64,000 nt of DNA from JACVRW01 sp963825345. Lineage in GTDB: Bacteria > Actinomycetota > Thermoleophilia > Solirubrobacterales > Thermoleophilaceae. This document shows, in pieces, positions 60,199 to 64,000 of the stretch. The notes under the pieces were generated by a model. That model was not told the DNA's origin. It did no database searches and saw only the letters and a program-made list of their open reading frames with translations. Numbering within the stretch: position 1 is the stretch's first letter; the number at the start of each line of letters is the position of its first letter. The stretch covers positions 186,001-250,000 of the forward strand of contig CAWGSQ010000011.1 in the NCBI GenBank assembly GCA_963825345.1, written 5' to 3'. The position numbers were made by a program, and so were the translations under genes.

Positions 60199-61574
60199 CT
60201 ACCTGACGACGCGGAAGGTGGCCCGAACGGCCGCCCCTGCGTTCCCGGCGGCGTCGGTCGGGACGGCCGCGAGGCGATAGCGGCCCGGCCTCAGCTTCCT
60301 GGCGCCGAGCCGGCCGCTGAAGCGGAACGTATTCCCGCCCGTCTGGCCGGCGTGGGTGAGCGAGCCGCGCACGCGGCGATAGAGCGTTCGCCCGCGGCGT
60401 CGAACGGCGCGCCGGGCCGTGAACCGTACGCTGGCGGCTTCGTCGAGGGCGTAGGAGATGCGTGTCCCCTTGGGGCGGCGTCGGGCCGCGCGTCTCGCAG
60501 GCCCGACCGCGCGGAACGTCGAGGGCGTCGCCGCGAGCAGCGACGCCACCGGCGCACGCCGGTCCGGCTCGGGGCCGGGCGGCGGCGGAGGCGCGGGCGG
60601 CTGGAATTCGTCCCCGCCGATGTCGGGCCAGCTGCCCGCGCTGCGGGGCTCGCCGTCGACGTCGGCAGTGCCGAGGAACTCGATCGGCGTCCCCGCATCG
60701 ATCGTGGCCGAGCCCGCGAGCTGGTGGAAGTCGAGCGCGGCCGGGGCCGCGAAGAGCGGCTCCGCCTCCTGGTTTCCGCCCTGCGACACGACGCGCGAGC
60801 CCGGCGAAGCCTGGTTGACCTTGGCGGCACGGAAGTTTGAATGGGCGACAGTGATCAACTCGAGCCCACTGCAGATGTCGGGTACGGAGAGGTCGTATTG
60901 GCCACCTCGTGCGATCGTGTTCGTCAGGTGGATCTCGACGTTGAACGGCGGGACGCAGATGCCGCCGACGCTCGAGTCCGCGAGCACGCCGATGCCGCCG
61001 GCGTGGGTGGCTATGGCCGTGACGTTGACAAGGCGCGCGGGGGCATTGTTACCCGTGTGAGCGGCGTACACGGCGGTGCCGTTCGTGGCGGCCGTGCTCA
61101 CGACGCTGTCGCGCAGAAGCGCTTGCGGTTGGACGGAAGCGGCTGAGGCCGCGGGGCCCGGCCCTCCGACGACGGTCAGCCGCTCCGCCACCGCCGAGCC
61201 TGCGACCGTCAGAACGTTGCCGGTGGCCTCAAGCGTCATGTCCGAGACACGTGCGCCGTTCGACATGTTGAAGACCCCACTTCCGGGGTTCACGACGCGC
61301 GGCCGAGCCTGCCCCACAGCCCCGTGCACGTGGATCGCCTTGCTTATCCCGATCGGCGCGCCCACCGTGTAAGTGCCCGCGCCCACGCTCACCTCATCGC
61401 CCGGATTGGCAACAGTGATCGCGCGCTCGAGCGTGCAGGGCGGCTCCGAGGTCGTGCAGTTGCTGGTACTCGCGGCGCCACCCGGTGTCGCATGACGCAC
61501 CTCGGCGGACGCTGAGGCCGCCCCGAAACCAAGCGAGAGGACGCAACGGCTGCAAGGCATAGATAGCGGCGCAT
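60199..61574 (-). CDS. Secreted beta-helix protein, choice-of-anchor type (frame break)
   Basis: About 458 residues after adding one base. ATG 61574 begins a clean signal MRRYLCLAAVAS; the frame breaks near 61537-61541 and continues LSLGFGAASASAEVRHATPG. The body (about 50-330) is a right-handed beta-helix of Val/Ala-rich turns (TLERAITVANPGDEVSVGAG, VNVTAIATHAGGIGVLAD) and ends DVDGEPRSAGSWPDIGGDE, typical of choice-of-anchor Q proteins. The C-terminal Arg-rich beta domain has NTFRFSGRLGARKLRPGRYR, matching the 45.2 kb protein. Probably extracellular; ligand unknown. Confidence 0.8.
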
Positions 61575-61650
61575 CACCCGAGTCTGCGGCAGGAGGCGGA
61601 CGCTGTCCAACGCTCCGGCTTTCTTGCCAGCCGCCGTGAGCGGATCTAGG

Positions 61651-64000
61651 GTGGTTCGCAGCTTGGCTTCTCCAGGGACTCGCGCGCCCGTACTGCTCGG
61701 GGTAGTCATCGTCCTGCTGCTCCCGGCGCTCTCCGCGGCCCCTCCTCGGCGCAAAAGCTGAAGCAACCCGGCGCAGCGAAGTCGCTCCGGGCGCTCGTCC
61801 GTCAGACGAACGCGCTGCCGGCTGCAGCGGCGCCGCAGGCGAAGAGGCGAAAGCTCGCGCGCGCCGCGAAGTCCGCGAGGCGTTCGGCGCGCGGGCGGCC
61901 GTGCGCCTCCGTCAGGCAGCTCGCGCGCTACCGCAGGGTCCTCCGTGGGATCCGGGTGAGGAAGGGCCGGCGCTTTCGCCGCGCGTCGAACCGGCTCACG
62001 GCCCTCGCACCCGCGGCGATGAACGCCAGCCGCGCGCTGCTCGCGAAGCCGAAGACACGCCGCTGTGGCGGCGGTGTGAAGCCGAGCAGGCTCGAGGCCG
62101 CCCGTTTCAGGATCCTCAAGAATGACGCGAGTGGGATGCGCCTGCGCGTCCAGCTCCCGGCGCTGCGCTTCGTGAACCGCGTTGGCGGCGGGCGCACGTG
62201 GACGAAGCTCGTGCTGCCGAAGACGGACTCACCGGGGCGCGCGGGCACCCCCGGAATCCCGATGGTCAGCGAGATCCTCGGCGTCCCGGCAGGCGCTGCT
62301 CTCGCCGTGGACGCCACCCGCACGACCTCGTACACGATCCAGCAGGTCGACGTGTTCCCGAACCAGCGGGAGGCGGTGGACCAGGGCGCACCGGGACCCG
62401 GCAGCCGGGCACGCTTCGCCAGTCCGCCCTTCAGGCTCAATCCCGCCGCCTACAGCCGGGCCGGAAAGGTCCCCGCCCACGCCGCCGACGGAAGGATCCT
62501 CGGACAGTCGCGCGACATCACGCTCGGCAACCTGCGCGTCCCGGCCGCCCAGTACGACGCGCGGAAGAGAACGCTGAAGGTCCTGAACTCGGTCGACGTG
62601 ACGATCACGTTCAAGGGCGGGTCGCACAGCTTCAGCGACCAGCTCGGCTCGCCCTGGGAGCAGCCGCAGCGGAGACGGGCCGATGCGCTGCTCAACGGGG
62701 AGGTCGTGCGCCGCCCCCCGCCGCACGTGATCGAGCGCTGCGGCGAGGAGATGATGGTCATCACGAACCCGTCGACGGTCGCCGCCGCCAACCAGCTCGC
62801 GGTCGCGCGGCGCGCGGCCGGCATCCGCACGAACGTCTTCCAGACGGGCAGCGCTCCCGGCCAGATCGGGACGACCCCCGCGGAGATTCAGACTGCCATC
62901 CGCAGCAGGCTGACGTTGGCCGACTGCATCCATCCGAGCTACGTCACGATCATGGGCGACGACGAGCTCGTGCCCACCTTCCCGGGCATCGGCGGCATCG
63001 AATCCGACCTCGAGTACTCGCTGCGCGACAACGCCGACGAGCTCCCGGATGTGGCGGTCGGCCGCATCATCGGGGACGACGCCGCCGCGATGACCACGGC
63101 GGTCACGAAGATCATCGCCTACGAGACCGCGCCGCCCGACGGCGCCTGGCTGCGGCGGGCGAGCATCGCCGCGGAGTTCCAGGACGACGAAGCCCCGGAT
63201 CTCCAGGAGGACCGGACCTTCATCACGTTCGCCGAGACCGTCCGTACCGGCATCCTCAACACGCCGGGCGGCTTCGGGCTCTCGGTCGACAGGCTCTACG
63301 CCACCTACCCCCACGAGGGCGTCGACCCGCAGAGATTCAACGACGGGACCGACCTGCCGGCGGCGCTCAAGAAGCCGACGTTCGCCTGGGACGCGACCAC
63401 GCCCGACATATCGGCGGCGTGGAACGAGGGCCGCTTCCTAGTTGCGCACCGCGGCCACGGCTCGACCTCCGCCTGGGACACGCCGTTCTTCGCCAACACC
63501 CACGCGGACGCGCTCGTGAACGGGGCCATGCTGCCGGTGGTTCTCAGCATCAACTGCTCGAGCGGCGGGTTCCAGGACAACGACAACTCGTTCTCGACGC
63601 AGGCCCTGGTCAACCCGAACGGCGGCGCTGTCGGCGTCTTCGGCGACACCGAGGTCTCGCCGACCTGGCACAACACTCAGATCGCGTTCGGGTTCGTGGA
63701 CGCCCTGCTCCCGCGAGTGCTGCCAGGCGAGGGACCGGCGGAGAGGCAGCGTGTCGGCGACGCCCTGGTCCACGGGAAGAACAGGCTCGCCGGCATCGCT
63801 CCACCGCCCGACGGGGGCACGCGCGCCGAGCTCTACCTGTGGCACTACTTCGGCGACCCATCGATGCAGATGTGGGGCGGCGAACCGGTCGGGCTCCCGG
63901 ACCTCACCAAGTTCCGAACGGTCTTCCACAAGGACTTCGGGCCACCCCGGCCGGACCCGCCGCCGTACACGGTCGTCCTGACCCTGCCGAGCGAGTTCAA
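61651..64000 (+). CDS. Gingipain-like C25 cysteine peptidase (3' end outside, frame break)
   Basis: The gene runs off the window. GTG 61651 opens a signal peptide (RAPVLLGVVIVLLLPALSAA). The frame breaks at a C-run (61738-61741; one more C would fix it) and continues PSSAQKLKQPGAAKSLRALV in the frame that stays open to the end. An Arg-rich pro-region (to about residue 190) precedes the beta-rich IPMVSEILGVPAGAALAVDA, then the peptidase core: VMVITNPSTVAAA-type strand, VTIMGDDELVP and VGRIIGDD. The catalytic His lies in VAHRGHGSTSAWD and the catalytic Cys in VLSINCSSGGFQ. This His-Cys pair and order define family C25. Secreted, substrate unknown. Confidence 0.87.

Overview
This is a 64 kb stretch of a very GC-rich (about 70%) genome that reads as an actinobacterium. 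It most resembles class Thermoleophilia (Solirubrobacter-like). Four things point there: codon use saturated with G/C in third positions with frequent GTG and TTG starts; an actinobacterial mraZ-to-ftsQ wall cluster; a cyclic-di-AMP riboswitch ahead of a resuscitation-factor-like gene together with an HspR-type operator at lon; and secreted-protein families I associate with that class. The species cannot be named from the sequence alone.

Layout. Bases 1-18220 hold the division and cell-wall (dcw) cluster on the minus strand: mraZ, rsmH, an ftsL-like gene, ftsI, murE, murF, mraY, murD, ftsW, murG, murC, murB and ftsQ, the last cut by the window edge. A plus-strand pair (a GAF/degenerate-GGDEF protein and a 986-residue GspE_N-coiled-coil protein) interrupts the cluster between ftsI and murE. 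From 18.5 to 22 kb lie a secreted protein and tadA-tadB-tadC. From 22 to 35.6 kb there are mostly metabolic genes (HAD phosphatase, SDRs, 3-hydroxyacyl-CoA dehydrogenase, PLP dehydratase, oligoendopeptidase, M20 peptidase, MFS transporter) and an Rpf-like gene behind a c-di-AMP riboswitch. From 35.6 to 41 kb lie lon with a HAIR operator, rpiA, and a response regulator-kinase-SAF protein operon.

From 41 to 45 kb an operon encodes cyclic 2,3-diphosphoglycerate synthetase, 2-phosphoglycerate kinase, a transaldolase-like enzyme and a Rho-like protein without the Walker A lysine. From 46 to 52 kb lie a secreted beta-propeller-like protein, the operon nitroreductase-glpD-folP-phosphodiesterase, an SDR and a PPOX flavoprotein.

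The most interesting region is 52.3-60.0 kb. A cobalamin riboswitch precedes seven overlapping genes: three exported DUF4430 (transcobalamin C-terminal-like) proteins, the ECF transporter subunits EcfT, EcfA1 and EcfA2, and an S-component fused to an extracellular alpha/alpha-barrel. Together these are the two domain types of animal transcobalamin and intrinsic factor, combined with an ECF importer. A tRNA-Glu, a beta-helix protein and the start of a gingipain-like C25 peptidase close the window.

Data caveat: at least eight single-base frame breaks fall between 42 and 62 kb, and none was seen before 41 kb. In every case the protein resumes perfectly after one base is added or removed, so sequencing or assembly error is the likeliest cause.
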